Source: Paenibacillus nanensis (GTDB lineage: Bacteria; Bacillota; Bacilli; Paenibacillales; Paenibacillaceae). From it: a stretch of DNA of 64,000 bases. Position numbers and translations under genes: made by a program. This document shows, piece after piece, positions 36,499 to 45,624 of this stretch. The stretch spans positions 124,001 through 188,000 of the forward strand of contig NZ_QXQA01000005.1 of the NCBI RefSeq assembly GCF_003583765.1, read 5' to 3'. How positions within the stretch are numbered: position 1 is the stretch's first letter; each line of letters opens with the position of its first letter. The notes below the pieces were generated by a model. It did not search any database. It worked only from the letters and a program-made list of their open reading frames with translations, and was not told where the DNA came from.

Positions 36499-37731
36499 CT
36501 ATTGTGTCAGTTCCCCCTGCTGCTTGTGAAGCTGCCGCGCGGCGTCACTGCCCCTCCATTTCGCGAATACGGCAAGGCCTGCGGCGAACATGATGACGCC
36601 TGTAGCCACGAAGATCCAATGGATGCCAAGGAAGAGACCGAGCAGTCCGCCGAGCAGCGGCCCCAGCATCGAGCCGAATTGGTTGGCGCTCGCCGTCAAG
36701 CCGAAGGAACGGCCGCGAAATTGCTCATCCGTGCTTTGCACCATCAGCGTGTTGACAATTGGGCCGACTCCCGCCATAAACAAGCCGAATAAGAACTGGA
36801 CAAGAGCAAACAGCCACAGCGCTTCGACAAAATATTGAAGGCAGATGATCGTCCCCGCGCAGAGCAGACAGAACACTAAAATCCGGTAATATCCTTTTCG
36901 CTCCCCGAGTCTCCCCCAAATCGGAGAAGCGATGATGCCCGCGATGCCGATCAAAGCGAGAACAAAACCCGCCGATAAGACGGCCCCTTTCTCCCCGCCC
37001 TGCAAATCGGCGATATGCAGCGACAAAAGCGGCTGGATCATATTGACCGATAACTGGAATACGACCAGAATCAGCAGCATATAAATGAGTGCCCGATTGC
37101 GGAACGCCAACCGATAGGTTACCGGGGCCGAATCTTTTTTGCTGGTTGCTCCTGATTGACGCTGCCCCTTTCCTTCCTTCACCCAGAGCAGCACCGCAAT
37201 TGCCGCCAAAAAAATAATAACGGCAGCCGCGATAAACGACTTTCTCATGCCGAACGCTTCAGCAAGCAGCCCTCCGAACAACGGCCCGAGAATCCCGCCT
37301 GTCATTGTGCCTGCCTGCATGATGCCAAGGCTCCAGCCCAGCTTCTCCTTCGGCGCAATCGTTGCCACGATCGACATCGAAGCCGGCACAAACCCGCCGA
37401 CGAACCCGTGCAGCATCCGGACGCCTACCAGCTGCCACGGCGTTTGAACAAAGGCGATTAGCGCATAGATGACCGCTAAACTGAGACCTGCCCGTATAAC
37501 CATGTTCCGCTTGCCAAATTTATCGGCAAGCATCCCCCATAAAGGCGCCATAATCGCGCCGACCATAAAGGCTGAAGAATGGACGACCCCTGCCCACAAG
37601 TTCACCGAGCCTTTATCAACGCCGAGGTCATACAGGAACAAGGGGAGAAAAGGGACGGCCATCGTGTAGCTGGAGCTGCAAAACAAGACGCCGAACCATA
37701 AAATCCACATTGTTCGTTTCCAATTTTCCAT
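36499..37731 (-). CDS. MFS drug/proton antiporter (DHA1 type)
   Basis: 410 aa, 12 predicted membrane segments. Motif A GMLADKFGKRNMV in loop 2-3 and motif C GTMTGGILGPLFGG in helix 5 mark proton-driven drug exporters. A positively charged central loop (KEGKGQRQSGATSKK) splits the halves. Substrate unknown. Single gene. Confidence 0.9.
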   Translation of the reverse strand: MENWKRTMWILWFGVLFCSSSYTMAVPFLPLFLYDLGVDKGSVNLWAGVVHSSAFMVGAIMAPLWGMLADKFGKRNMVIRAGLSLAVIYALIAFVQTPWQLVGVRMLHGFVGGFVPASMSIVATIAPKEKLGWSLGIMQAGTMTGGILGPLFGGLLAEAFGMRKSFIAAAVIIFLAAIAVLLWVKEGKGQRQSGATSKKDSAPVTYRLAFRNRALIYMLLILVVFQLSVNMIQPLLSLHIADLQGGEKGAVLSAGFVLALIGIAGIIASPIWGRLGERKGYYRILVFCLLCAGTIICLQYFVEALWLFALVQFLFGLFMAGVGPIVNTLMVQSTDEQFRGRSFGLTASANQFGSMLGPLLGGLLGLFLGIHWIFVATGVIMFAAGLAVFAKWRGSDAARQLHKQQGELTQ

Positions 37732-38033
37732 CCTGTCACTCCTCTTTCGTGATGTCTAATTCGCACGCTTTTCCGGACAAACCGCTTATTTAAACAACTA
37801 TACGCTTCCTTTTCCTTTCCATCAAAAGCAAAAACCGGAGCATTTTAAAGAAAACCATGTGCCACGCGCATTTACTTGGCGTATACAATCTTTTAACCAA
37901 TTTTTTTTGAAACCTGAACCCGAATTGCACGTAAAATCATTAAGAGGCGGACTGTGCCCTCGAGATTTGAATTTATAATCACCCGCTAATGACAAGCACT
38001 TGGCAGGTAAGTCGAACGAAAAGGAGCCACTTC
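37732..38033. other. Intergenic region between divergent transporter genes
   Basis: 302 bp, no gene or clear regulatory element seen. Confidence 0.5.
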
Positions 38034-38720
38034 ATGTTTCAAGCCGTCGTCGATTTTCTTGAGGATTACGGTCCCTGGGGACTGTTCGCGCATTCCTTTC
38101 TGGATGCCGTCATATTCCCGATTCCCGCATTCTTCACGCAAGTTTCGCTCAGTATCGTCAATCCGACTACCGCGCTATGGCTGGCTACCGTAGGTTATAT
38201 CGCCTGCTTATTAGGCACGCCGGTCGGTTATTATTTGGGCAAAGTGATGGGCAAATCCGTCCTATATCGGTTCCTCAAAGCTGAATGGATCGACGCGGCG
38301 ACAAGCCGCTTCCAGAAGAACGGTGAATCCGCCATACTAATCGGTTCCTTCACTCCTATTCCGTTCAAGGTGTTCACGATATTATCCGGCTGCTTGAACT
38401 TCCCGCTGTGGCGCTTGATCGGGTATGCCGCCGTTGGCCGCGCCGTTAAGTTTTATGCGGTTGGCACTTTGTTTTACTTCTATGGGCGCGCGGCCGAATC
38501 GATGGTAAAGGACGTGTCGCTGTATACGTTCCTTGGCAGTATTCCGATTATTGCCGCTTTCCTCTTTATCCGGCACCGGCTCCGCAAGAAAAAGAAAGCC
38601 GGCGAGCAAGCGAATGGCGGCGAGCAGAACGCTGTCACCGATATACAGCCCGAACCGGACAAAAAAGCCGGAGGCGGAAGCGTGCAGGCGGAACCCGCTG
38701 GACTGCGCCACGACGCCTAA
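38034..38720 (+). CDS. YqaA/VTT-domain membrane protein (SNARE-associated family)
   Basis: 228 aa from the ATG at 38034 (AAAGGAG at 7 bp); 15 upstream in-frame codons are likely untranslated. Hydrophobic segments with FLDAVIFPIPAFF and GSFTPIPFKVFTILSGCLNFPLW, the conserved proline-containing motifs of the VTT family, followed by a basic, disordered tail. Relative of the DedA protein at 17743. Likely lipid scramblase/flippase-type membrane protein. Confidence 0.88.
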   Translation: MFQAVVDFLEDYGPWGLFAHSFLDAVIFPIPAFFTQVSLSIVNPTTALWLATVGYIACLLGTPVGYYLGKVMGKSVLYRFLKAEWIDAATSRFQKNGESAILIGSFTPIPFKVFTILSGCLNFPLWRLIGYAAVGRAVKFYAVGTLFYFYGRAAESMVKDVSLYTFLGSIPIIAAFLFIRHRLRKKKKAGEQANGGEQNAVTDIQPEPDKKAGGGSVQAEPAGLRHDA

Positions 38721-38725
38721 AAAAG

Positions 38726-38780
38726 AAAAGCTATCCCTATTGCCGCTCCTATCAAGAGCAGGAATAAGGATAGCTTTTTT
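38726..38780. terminator. Bidirectional terminator
   Basis: AAAAGCTATCC with GGATAGCTTTT and T-run, between the VTT gene and the convergent NlpC/P60 gene. Confidence 0.85.
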
Positions 38781-38794
38781 CATTGCTTCCGCGA

Positions 38795-39850
38795 TTACAG
38801 GGCGCTTCCGCCGAAGAGGAAGCGGTATTCCCAGTGCTTGCCGGTCACGACGCTAGTCGTTACGCCGCCGCTTTCATTGGAATACGTGTGCAAAATTTTG
38901 CCGTCGCCCAAATAAATGCCGCAATGCGTTATTTTTTGCGAAGACTTGTTGATGCCGCTATAGGCCGACGCGCTGCTGCCTTTATAAGACATAAAGAACA
39001 TGAGATCGCCGCGTTTCAAATTGTTGATATTTGTTGTGTAGTTGCCTTTGTTCTTCACATATTCGCCTTGCTGACGGGAGTCTGCGGGCAGGGTTATGCC
39101 AAGAGCGTCTTTGAAGGCTTGTCTCACGAAATCGGAGCAGTCGAACGTCGCTGTCGTGTTGCGGTTCGAACCAAATTCATAAGGCGTGCCTAAATATTTC
39201 ATGCCCGCGGCAATGACCTTTTCAACGGACGCGTTAGTCGATGCCGGCGTCGACGGCGTTTGCGTTGGAGCAGACGGCGCCGTAGCCGAGCCAGAGTTCG
39301 TTGTGCCCGAACTGACGGTACCGCTGCCAACGGACAGGTACTGAGACTGCGTCGAAACGTAGCCCTTGACGCCGTTCGCATCCGTAACCGCGTACCAGTA
39401 GCTGTTGTATTTGCTAGTCACTTTCACTTGCTCGCCCGCTTTCATGTAACGGATGCGAGAAGAAGAAGTCGAAGGTCCTTTTCGGAACGAGACTGATTTT
39501 TTCACAACAGCGTTAGATCCTGCTGAGGCTGCCGTTACCGTCTGTGCGGAGCTTCCGCTGACCATGTCCGTATATTTTGTATTGGAAGAGATATAACCCA
39601 CTTTGCCGCTGGCGTCGCTAATCTTATACCAGCTTCCTGTTTCATCAATTATGGAAATGCTCTCGCCTTTCTTCAGCATGCGGATGACATCGCCCGATGC
39701 GGACGGTGCGGTGCGCATATTTACGCCCCAAGTCACTTCGGCAGCTTGCGCGGCATATGCTGCTGGCGCAGGCAGTACCGTCAAGGAACCAAACATAATT
39801 GCTGCTGTAACCGTCGCGGCTGCGACTTTTTGTTTCATCGTGTATTTCAT
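38795..39850 (-). CDS. Secreted SH3b-NlpC/P60 cell wall endopeptidase
   Basis: 351 aa from the ATG at 39850 (GGGGAGG at 8 bp). Signal peptide 1-33, two bacterial SH3 domains (about 40-100, 115-175), a Ser/Thr/Pro linker, then NlpC/P60 from about 220: FDCSDFVRQAF (catalytic Cys), KITHCGIYLGDG (His). Cleaves D-gamma-glutamyl-meso-diaminopimelate bonds in peptidoglycan. Single gene. Confidence 0.93.
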   Translation of the reverse strand: MKYTMKQKVAAATVTAAIMFGSLTVLPAPAAYAAQAAEVTWGVNMRTAPSASGDVIRMLKKGESISIIDETGSWYKISDASGKVGYISSNTKYTDMVSGSSAQTVTAASAGSNAVVKKSVSFRKGPSTSSSRIRYMKAGEQVKVTSKYNSYWYAVTDANGVKGYVSTQSQYLSVGSGTVSSGTTNSGSATAPSAPTQTPSTPASTNASVEKVIAAGMKYLGTPYEFGSNRNTTATFDCSDFVRQAFKDALGITLPADSRQQGEYVKNKGNYTTNINNLKRGDLMFFMSYKGSSASAYSGINKSSQKITHCGIYLGDGKILHTYSNESGGVTTSVVTGKHWEYRFLFGGSAL

Positions 39851-40200
39851 GGAATACGCCTCCCCGGTTGTTGTAATGATGCCGTAATCGGCGACTACAA
39901 CCATTGTAAGTTCGTCCACTAGCCTGGGCATCGACCCATGTTCCTAAATAGGACTAGCCGGGACTGGGAGTATGGGATTATAGGAAAACGCTGAGAAAAA
40001 ATTAATAAAAGGCATCCCTATTATAGGGATGCCTTCACATTTTTTTAATGTTTGATATTTTTTTCAGCCGTCGCTTGAACTGCCACACCCTGTCGTATTT
40101 CACAAACATTAGGACCTTCTCATTTGTGTCCTAGGACCAATGACTCATTTTATCGATTTAGCCGCCGTCATTGGTCCAAATTACCAGCCGAGAATGGATG
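39851..40200. other. Intergenic region with a terminator
   Basis: 350 bp. Contains the terminator of the cation transporter gene (40010-40034) and presumably the promoter of the NlpC/P60 gene; no gene seen. Confidence 0.5.
40010..40034 (-). terminator. Terminator of the CDF transporter gene
   Basis: GGCATCCCTA TTA TAGGGATGCC, followed on the minus strand by TTTTATTAATTTTT. Confidence 0.75.
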
Positions 40201-41133
40201 TCAATGTGGCGCCGATTGCGGCGTTTGTGTTTCTTCCTCGAGAGGCTCTACATGGACATGCACGCTCATAATATTATGCTTGCGTCCAAGCCTCCGCTCG
40301 ATATCATCGCATATTTGATGGCTTTCGATGATCGTAAGCGCCGGATCTACCTGGATGATCACGTCGACCAGCACATTGCTGCCGTGAATGCGCGCTTTGA
40401 TGTCTTTAATCATTAAGACGCCTTTTGTTTTGGCGATCGTTGACCGGAGCGTCTTCAGCTCCTTCTCGTCAAAGCCGTCCGTTAAAGCATGCGTCGAGCT
40501 GGAGAATATGTCCCAAGCCGTCTTGCATATGACGAGACCGACGGCAATTGCCGCAGCCGGGTCCAGCCATGGCATGCCAAACTGCGCGCCGATAATGCCG
40601 ACAGCCGCGCCTATGCTGACCAGCGCGTCGGACAGGTTATCCTTAGCCGCCGCTTGCAGCGCTTGGTTATTTATTTTACGGGCTAAACGGCTGTTGTATA
40701 CATAGACGGCGCCCATACATACCGCCGCAAACAGAGCCACCCATGCCGAGAACAGATTCGGCGTCGCCGGCTCGCCGTCAAAGATGGATTTGACGGCTGT
40801 GATCAGCACTTGGATGCCGACAGTCGCCATAATAAAGGAAGCTACAAGTGCCGCAATCGTCTCCGCCCGGAAATGACCATAGGGATGATCTTTGTCCGGC
40901 GGTTTTTGCGAGATACGCAAGCCGATAAGGACTGCAACCGAAGCGACGATATCGGTCAGGTTATTAAAACCGTCAGCCACAAGCGCGCCCGATACGAACC
41001 AATAGCCTGCGCCCAGTTTTAGCGCCGATAACGCCAAATATGCCGCGATGCTGACCCAAGCGCCCTTCTCGCCTTGTTTAATTTCATCATACTGTGTCAG
41101 AGTCGTACCCTCCTGCCATTCTCTAGCAAACAT
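40201..41133 (-). CDS. Cation diffusion facilitator (CDF) transporter
   Basis: About 310 aa. Six membrane segments; DGFNNLTDIVAS in helix 2 (Asp/Asn metal site), DNLSDALVSIG in helix 5 (D-x-x-x-D) and HPYGHFRAE after helix 2-3; cytosolic C-terminal ferredoxin-like domain. Exports Mn2+ or Zn2+/Fe2+. The ATG at 41133 has only a weak ribosome site, while a good AGGAGG lies 33 bp inside before a CTG at 41100, so the true start is uncertain. Confidence 0.9.
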   Translation of the reverse strand: MFAREWQEGTTLTQYDEIKQGEKGAWVSIAAYLALSALKLGAGYWFVSGALVADGFNNLTDIVASVAVLIGLRISQKPPDKDHPYGHFRAETIAALVASFIMATVGIQVLITAVKSIFDGEPATPNLFSAWVALFAAVCMGAVYVYNSRLARKINNQALQAAAKDNLSDALVSIGAAVGIIGAQFGMPWLDPAAAIAVGLVICKTAWDIFSSSTHALTDGFDEKELKTLRSTIAKTKGVLMIKDIKARIHGSNVLVDVIIQVDPALTIIESHQICDDIERRLGRKHNIMSVHVHVEPLEEETQTPQSAPH

Positions 41134-41253
41134 CTCTCGCTATCATACCCGACCGATCCCGTGTGGGTCTAGAGAAACAGTGTTGACCTTGTACGCACAT
41201 TTATGCATAAGGGCAAAAAAGTGGGATAAGCGCCATACAGCCTAAGCGCCACA

Positions 41254-41289
41254 TGAAAAAACCGCCTTGGGATTTCTCCCAAGACGGTT
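41254..41289 (-). terminator. Terminator of the ABC-F gene
   Basis: AACCGTCTTGGGA with TCCCAAGGCGGTT followed by TTTTTT on the minus strand. Confidence 0.85.
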
Positions 41290-41301
41290 AGTTTGCGCAT
41301 G

Positions 41302-42921
41302 CTATACCGCGTACATACGCTCGCGAAGCTCTTTAATTTCCGCGCTTTCCAGATATTCGTCATACGTCATCATCCGGTCGATTACCCCGTTTGGCGTAAT
41401 TTCAACAATGCGGTTCGCGACCGTCTGAACAAACTGATGGTCATGCGATGTGAACAGGATCGTGCAGTCCGTATCGATCAGGCCGTTGTTCAGCGCCGTG
41501 ATGGACTCCAGATCCAAGTGGTTCGTCGGCTCGTCTAGAATAAAGACGTTTGCGCCTTCCAGCATCATTTTGGACAGCATGCAGCGCACCTTCTCGCCAC
41601 CGGACAGTACGCTTGCTTTCTTCATCGCGTCGTCGCCCGAGAACAGCATCCGTCCGAGGAAGCCGCGCAGGAACGTCTCATCCGGATCCTTGGAATATTG
41701 ACGAAGCCATTCCACCAGATTCAGGTCTACCCCGTCAAAATATTTGGAGTTGTCCTTAGGGAAATACGCGCGGGTCGTTGTTACCCCCCACGAATAGGTG
41801 CCCGCATCCGGCTCCAGCTCGCCGGCGATCAATTGGAAGAACGTTGTTTTCGGCAGTCCGTTCGGACCGACGAACGCAACCTTATCGCCTTTGTTGATCG
41901 TAATCGTCAGGTTGTCGATCAGCTTTTCGCCTTCGATGGACTTAGTGAGCCCTTCCACAAGCAGCAGCTGCTTACCGGCTTCGCGCTCGCCTTTAAATTG
42001 AATGAACGGATATTTCCGGTTAGACGGACGGATATCGTCCAGCGTAATTTTGTCCAAAAGCTTCTTCCGCGAAGTCGCCTGCTTGGACTTGGACTTGTTC
42101 GCGCTGAAGCGCTGGATAAACGCCTGCAGCTCTTTAATTTTATCTTCCTTCTTCTTGTTCTCCGCGCGCATCAGGGACAGAGCCAGCTGGCTGGACTCGT
42201 ACCAGAAATCGTAGTTGCCCACATACAGCTGAATTTTGCCGAAGTCGATATCCGCGATATGCGTACAAACCTGGTTCAAGAAGTGACGGTCATGGCTGAC
42301 CACGATAACGGTGCCTTCATACTTCGAGAGGAAGTCTTCCAGCCAACGAATCGATTCGATGTCCAAATGGTTGGTAGGCTCGTCAAGGAGCAGGATTTGC
42401 GGATTGCCGAACAAGGCTTGCGCCAAAAGGACGCGAACCTTCTCGTTGCCGCCCAGCTCCGCCATTTTTTTGTGATGCAAATCCGTACCGATGCCAAGGC
42501 CGTTCAGCATTTCAGCCGCTTCCGACTCCGCTTCCCATCCGTTCATCTCGGCAAATTCGGCTTCCAGCTCGCCGGCGCGCATGCCGTCTTCATCCGTAAA
42601 ATCGGCTTTGGCGTAAAGCGCATCCTTCTCTTTCATCACTTCATACAGTCTCTTATGACCCATAATGACGGTTTCGAGCACTTGGAACTCGTCATATTCG
42701 TAATGGTTCTGCTTCAGCACCGCAAGGCGCTCGCCTGGCGTAATATGAACCTCGCCCGACGTTTGCTCCACTTCACCGGAAAGAATTTTGAGGAACGTCG
42801 ACTTGCCCGCGCCGTTCGCGCCGATCAAGCCATAGCAGTTCCCAGGCGTAAACTTAATATTAACATCTTCAAAAAGGGCTCGCTTCCCGTAACGAAGCGT
42901 AATGCCGCTCGTACTTATCAT
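41302..42921 (-). CDS. ABC-F ATPase (YkpA/YbiT-like)
   Basis: 539 aa with two ABC domains joined by a basic linker (about 245-305) and no membrane part. NBD1: Walker A GANGAGKST, Walker B LLLDEPTNHLD; its signature reads LGGNE (156-160) instead of LSGGQ/E. NBD2: Walker A reads GPNGLPKTT (352-360, Pro instead of the Gly before Lys), signature LSGGE (439-443), Walker B FILDEPTNHLD. ABC-F proteins bind ribosomes. Both deviations belong to the same composite ATP site. Confidence 0.92.
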   Translation of the reverse strand: MISTSGITLRYGKRALFEDVNIKFTPGNCYGLIGANGAGKSTFLKILSGEVEQTSGEVHITPGERLAVLKQNHYEYDEFQVLETVIMGHKRLYEVMKEKDALYAKADFTDEDGMRAGELEAEFAEMNGWEAESEAAEMLNGLGIGTDLHHKKMAELGGNEKVRVLLAQALFGNPQILLLDEPTNHLDIESIRWLEDFLSKYEGTVIVVSHDRHFLNQVCTHIADIDFGKIQLYVGNYDFWYESSQLALSLMRAENKKKEDKIKELQAFIQRFSANKSKSKQATSRKKLLDKITLDDIRPSNRKYPFIQFKGEREAGKQLLLVEGLTKSIEGEKLIDNLTITINKGDKVAFVGPNGLPKTTFFQLIAGELEPDAGTYSWGVTTTRAYFPKDNSKYFDGVDLNLVEWLRQYSKDPDETFLRGFLGRMLFSGDDAMKKASVLSGGEKVRCMLSKMMLEGANVFILDEPTNHLDLESITALNNGLIDTDCTILFTSHDHQFVQTVANRIVEITPNGVIDRMMTYDEYLESAEIKELRERMYAV

Positions 42922-43095
42922 GGTTATTAATCCCGTCCTTCACTACAAAATCGCATTTTCTCGAACTATTATAGCACAGGCCCAACTAGAAACGAACCTT
43001 CGCAAGGAAGGTTTCTTGTAAAGACTCGAATAAATAGGAAATTCAACACTATTAATCCATTTTAGACGAAGCCTCCAGCTTCGCACTATGCAAGG

Positions 43096-43127
43096 ATACC
43101 CCCGCAAAGCTTCCCTTGCGGAGGTAT
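43096..43127 (-). other. Hairpin after the Gfo/Idh/MocA gene without a T-tract
   Basis: ATACCTCCGCAA pairs with TTGCGGGGGTAT (12-bp arms, one G-T). No clear T-tract follows, so intrinsic termination is doubtful. Confidence 0.45.
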
Positions 43128-43146
43128 GTATTGAACCGCATATGCT

Positions 43147-44214
43147 TTAGTCCCAGTTCAGCTTCACTTCATGTCCTGTCTTGGAGGATTCATAAATGGC
43201 ATCCAAAATCCGGTTGTTGGTATAACCGGACAGAGCGGATGTAATCGGCGCTTTGCCCTCACGGATACAATCTATGAAATGCTTCATCATCAGGATCCGG
43301 TCTTCTTCGCCTTCAAGCGGAGCAATTTCGGTTTCGACCACTTGATTGTCCTTATGCGTGACATAAGTGCCCTTCTCCCCGATGATCGAAATGCCGCCTT
43401 TCGTTCCCATCAAGTGGATGAACGGCTCCTCCGGCAATCCGGCGGAGTGCGCTGCCCAGCTGACGTCAAGCGCCAGTGTAGCGCCATTATCCAGCTTAAT
43501 GAGCGCCGATGCGAGATCCTCTACATCGTAGTAGCCGTCCCAATTCGGAGTTCCCCAGTTCCCGATGCCTTCCTTATTGGGGCCAAATTCCGCATAGGTA
43601 GAGCCGAATACGGATACCGGCTTCGGATTGCCCATCAAATAAAGCGACAGGTCCAGCATATGCACCCCGATGTCGATGAGCGGCCCGCCCCCCGATTGGT
43701 CCTTGCGCGTGAACCAGGAGCCCCAGCCCGGAATGCCTTTCTTGCGGAGCCAGCCCGTCTTCGCGTTATAGATGCGTCCGACCTCGCCGCTTTCAATGAT
43801 CGCCTTAACCGCGCGGCTCAGTCCCCTCCATCTCATCTGATGCGACATCATCAGCACTTTGCCCGATTGCTCCGCCTGCTCGTAGATCGTTCTAGCCGCG
43901 GCGGAATCGATTGCCATCGGCTTCTCCAGCAGCACATGCTTGCCGCGACCTAACGCCTCGACCGCAAGCTCCGCATGGAATTTGTTCGGAACGCCGATTA
44001 CGACGGCATCGATGCTTTCATCCTGCAGCAGCGCGCCCGGATCGGGATATACAGTCTTAATGCCGTGCTCCTCCGCCCGCTGTTCAGCGAGAGGCTGATA
44101 AGCGTCAGCGACAGCCGTCACTTCCGCGCCGTCTACTTGGGCTAACGTGCCCATATGGACGTTGCCGATTCCTCCCGCTCCGATGATGCCGATTGAAATG
44201 GTATTCTGGCTCAT
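43147..44214 (-). CDS. Gfo/Idh/MocA-family oxidoreductase
   Basis: 355 aa from the ATG at 44214 (AGGAGGG at 8 bp); the frame extends upstream to 44322 but the extension looks non-native. GIIGAGGIGNVHM Rossmann motif, VLLEKPMA (EKP motif) and GGGPLIDIGVHMLDLSLYL with the usual His. NAD(P)-dependent sugar or polyol dehydrogenase, substrate unknown. Second member of this family in the window, only distantly similar to the one at 2788. Confidence 0.9.
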   Translation of the reverse strand: MSQNTISIGIIGAGGIGNVHMGTLAQVDGAEVTAVADAYQPLAEQRAEEHGIKTVYPDPGALLQDESIDAVVIGVPNKFHAELAVEALGRGKHVLLEKPMAIDSAAARTIYEQAEQSGKVLMMSHQMRWRGLSRAVKAIIESGEVGRIYNAKTGWLRKKGIPGWGSWFTRKDQSGGGPLIDIGVHMLDLSLYLMGNPKPVSVFGSTYAEFGPNKEGIGNWGTPNWDGYYDVEDLASALIKLDNGATLALDVSWAAHSAGLPEEPFIHLMGTKGGISIIGEKGTYVTHKDNQVVETEIAPLEGEEDRILMMKHFIDCIREGKAPITSALSGYTNNRILDAIYESSKTGHEVKLNWD

Positions 44215-44281
44215 AAAAGACCCTCCTAATATGAATGCTAGTATGACAATAAGTGAAAACGTAATATAGTTGGGCGCCTGC

Positions 44282-45382
44282 TCACACCTCGGAACCGTCC
44301 GCAAGCCTCCATGTCTCCCCATGCGGGAGCAGGATAACGCGCTCCTGGTTCAGCCCTCTGCGAAGACGTTCCGCCTCCAGCCGGTCGAGCGCTTCGCGCG
44401 GCGTGTCATCCGCCAGCTTAAACGCGCCGTAATGCATCGGGACGAACCAATTCGCTCCCACATCCTCGAACGCCTGCAAAGCTTCCTCCGGCGTAACATG
44501 CTGCGGTCCCATGAACCATTCCGGCTCATAAGCGCCGATCGGCATCAGCGCCACATCGATATGGAAGCGGCTGCCGATTTCTTTGAAGCCTCGAAAATAT
44601 CCGCTGTCCCCCGCAAAATATACCGTCGGCGACGAGGAAACAAGCGGTCTCGGACCCCTTCCTTCCATACGGCCGGGCTTCACCGCTCCGCCAGTGTCCA
44701 GGGATGCCGCTGCTTCGTTGCGAGAAGCCGTCACCGATTCGTCCTGCTTCTTGCCGGATCCGCCGCCTTTCTCCATCGCAGCTTCACGCTTGGCTGCCGG
44801 CTCTACGACCCAGCCGCCCCAATGGGAGCTGTTCGTATCCCATGGATTGCGGCGTGTCCAGTGCTGAGACGGGACAAACGTGAAGGTGACGCCGTTCTCC
44901 GTCACGGAGTCCCACCATCCCAGCTCTTTCACTCTGCTGAACCCTTTAAGCCTTAGTTTATTGCTTAAGCCGGCGGGAACAAGCAGCAGCTTCTCTCCCT
45001 TCAGCCTCCTTAAGGAGGAGATATTGAGATGGTCGTAATGCGAATGCGAAATTAACACGATATCGATAGGCGGCATCTCATCGATCGGAACGCCCGGCGG
45101 AGCCAGCCTCTTTTGGAAGGCCATCTGGCCTGCCCATACGGGATCGGTAATGATATTAAGTCCCCCGAGCTGAATAAAGAAGGTCGAGTGGCCGATCCAC
45201 GTTATCGAGGGAATGTCCCTGTTGCGCGCCAGAAACGGCAAATCCGGCTCTACGTTAGGCACCCTATACGAATAGTCCTTCAGCTTCAGCTTCCGGATTC
45301 GTTCTTGACGCCATCGTTTTAGATGCTTGTAGGAATTATGCAGTTCGACCTGATCCTGATTTTCGAATCTTCTTATCCTCAA
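44282..45382 (-). CDS. MBL-fold hydrolase of the NAPE-PLD/UlaG type
   Basis: 366 aa. WIGHSTFFIQ, SHSHYDHLN (metal motif near 112-119), HWGGWVVE, FAGDSGYF and PMHYGAF reproduce the NAPE-PLD-like family. An extra stretch at about 195-250, rich in Gly/Ser/Lys/Glu and low in hydrophobics, sits between the HWGGW and YFAGDSGY motifs; related proteins I know have a short loop there. Phospholipase D-type activity is possible but not shown. Confidence 0.88.
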   Translation of the reverse strand: MRIRRFENQDQVELHNSYKHLKRWRQERIRKLKLKDYSYRVPNVEPDLPFLARNRDIPSITWIGHSTFFIQLGGLNIITDPVWAGQMAFQKRLAPPGVPIDEMPPIDIVLISHSHYDHLNISSLRRLKGEKLLLVPAGLSNKLRLKGFSRVKELGWWDSVTENGVTFTFVPSQHWTRRNPWDTNSSHWGGWVVEPAAKREAAMEKGGGSGKKQDESVTASRNEAAASLDTGGAVKPGRMEGRGPRPLVSSSPTVYFAGDSGYFRGFKEIGSRFHIDVALMPIGAYEPEWFMGPQHVTPEEALQAFEDVGANWFVPMHYGAFKLADDTPREALDRLEAERLRRGLNQERVILLPHGETWRLADGSEV

Positions 45383-45624
45383 GTTGGGCTTACCCTCCTC
45401 GCATGCTTATGCATACCATTAAGATACCAAGCGATAGGTATGCAATGCAAATAAGGCCTTGCGTCCCCCGCAAAGTCGGCCGCATCTTTTACAATTTACT
45501 CCCGGGACAGGATCGATGGTGCCGTCGGCTGGGAATATCCGCTAATGTCATGGTATAGTAGAAATGACTGCTGCGGCAAACGCAGAAATCGACATTTTCA
45601 CCCGCTAAAGGAGGAACTCTTCTT

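Noticed and set aside
43171-43953. Long plus-strand frame opposite the Gfo/Idh/MocA gene
   Set aside because: Shadow frame of a well-supported gene, no ribosome site or motif.
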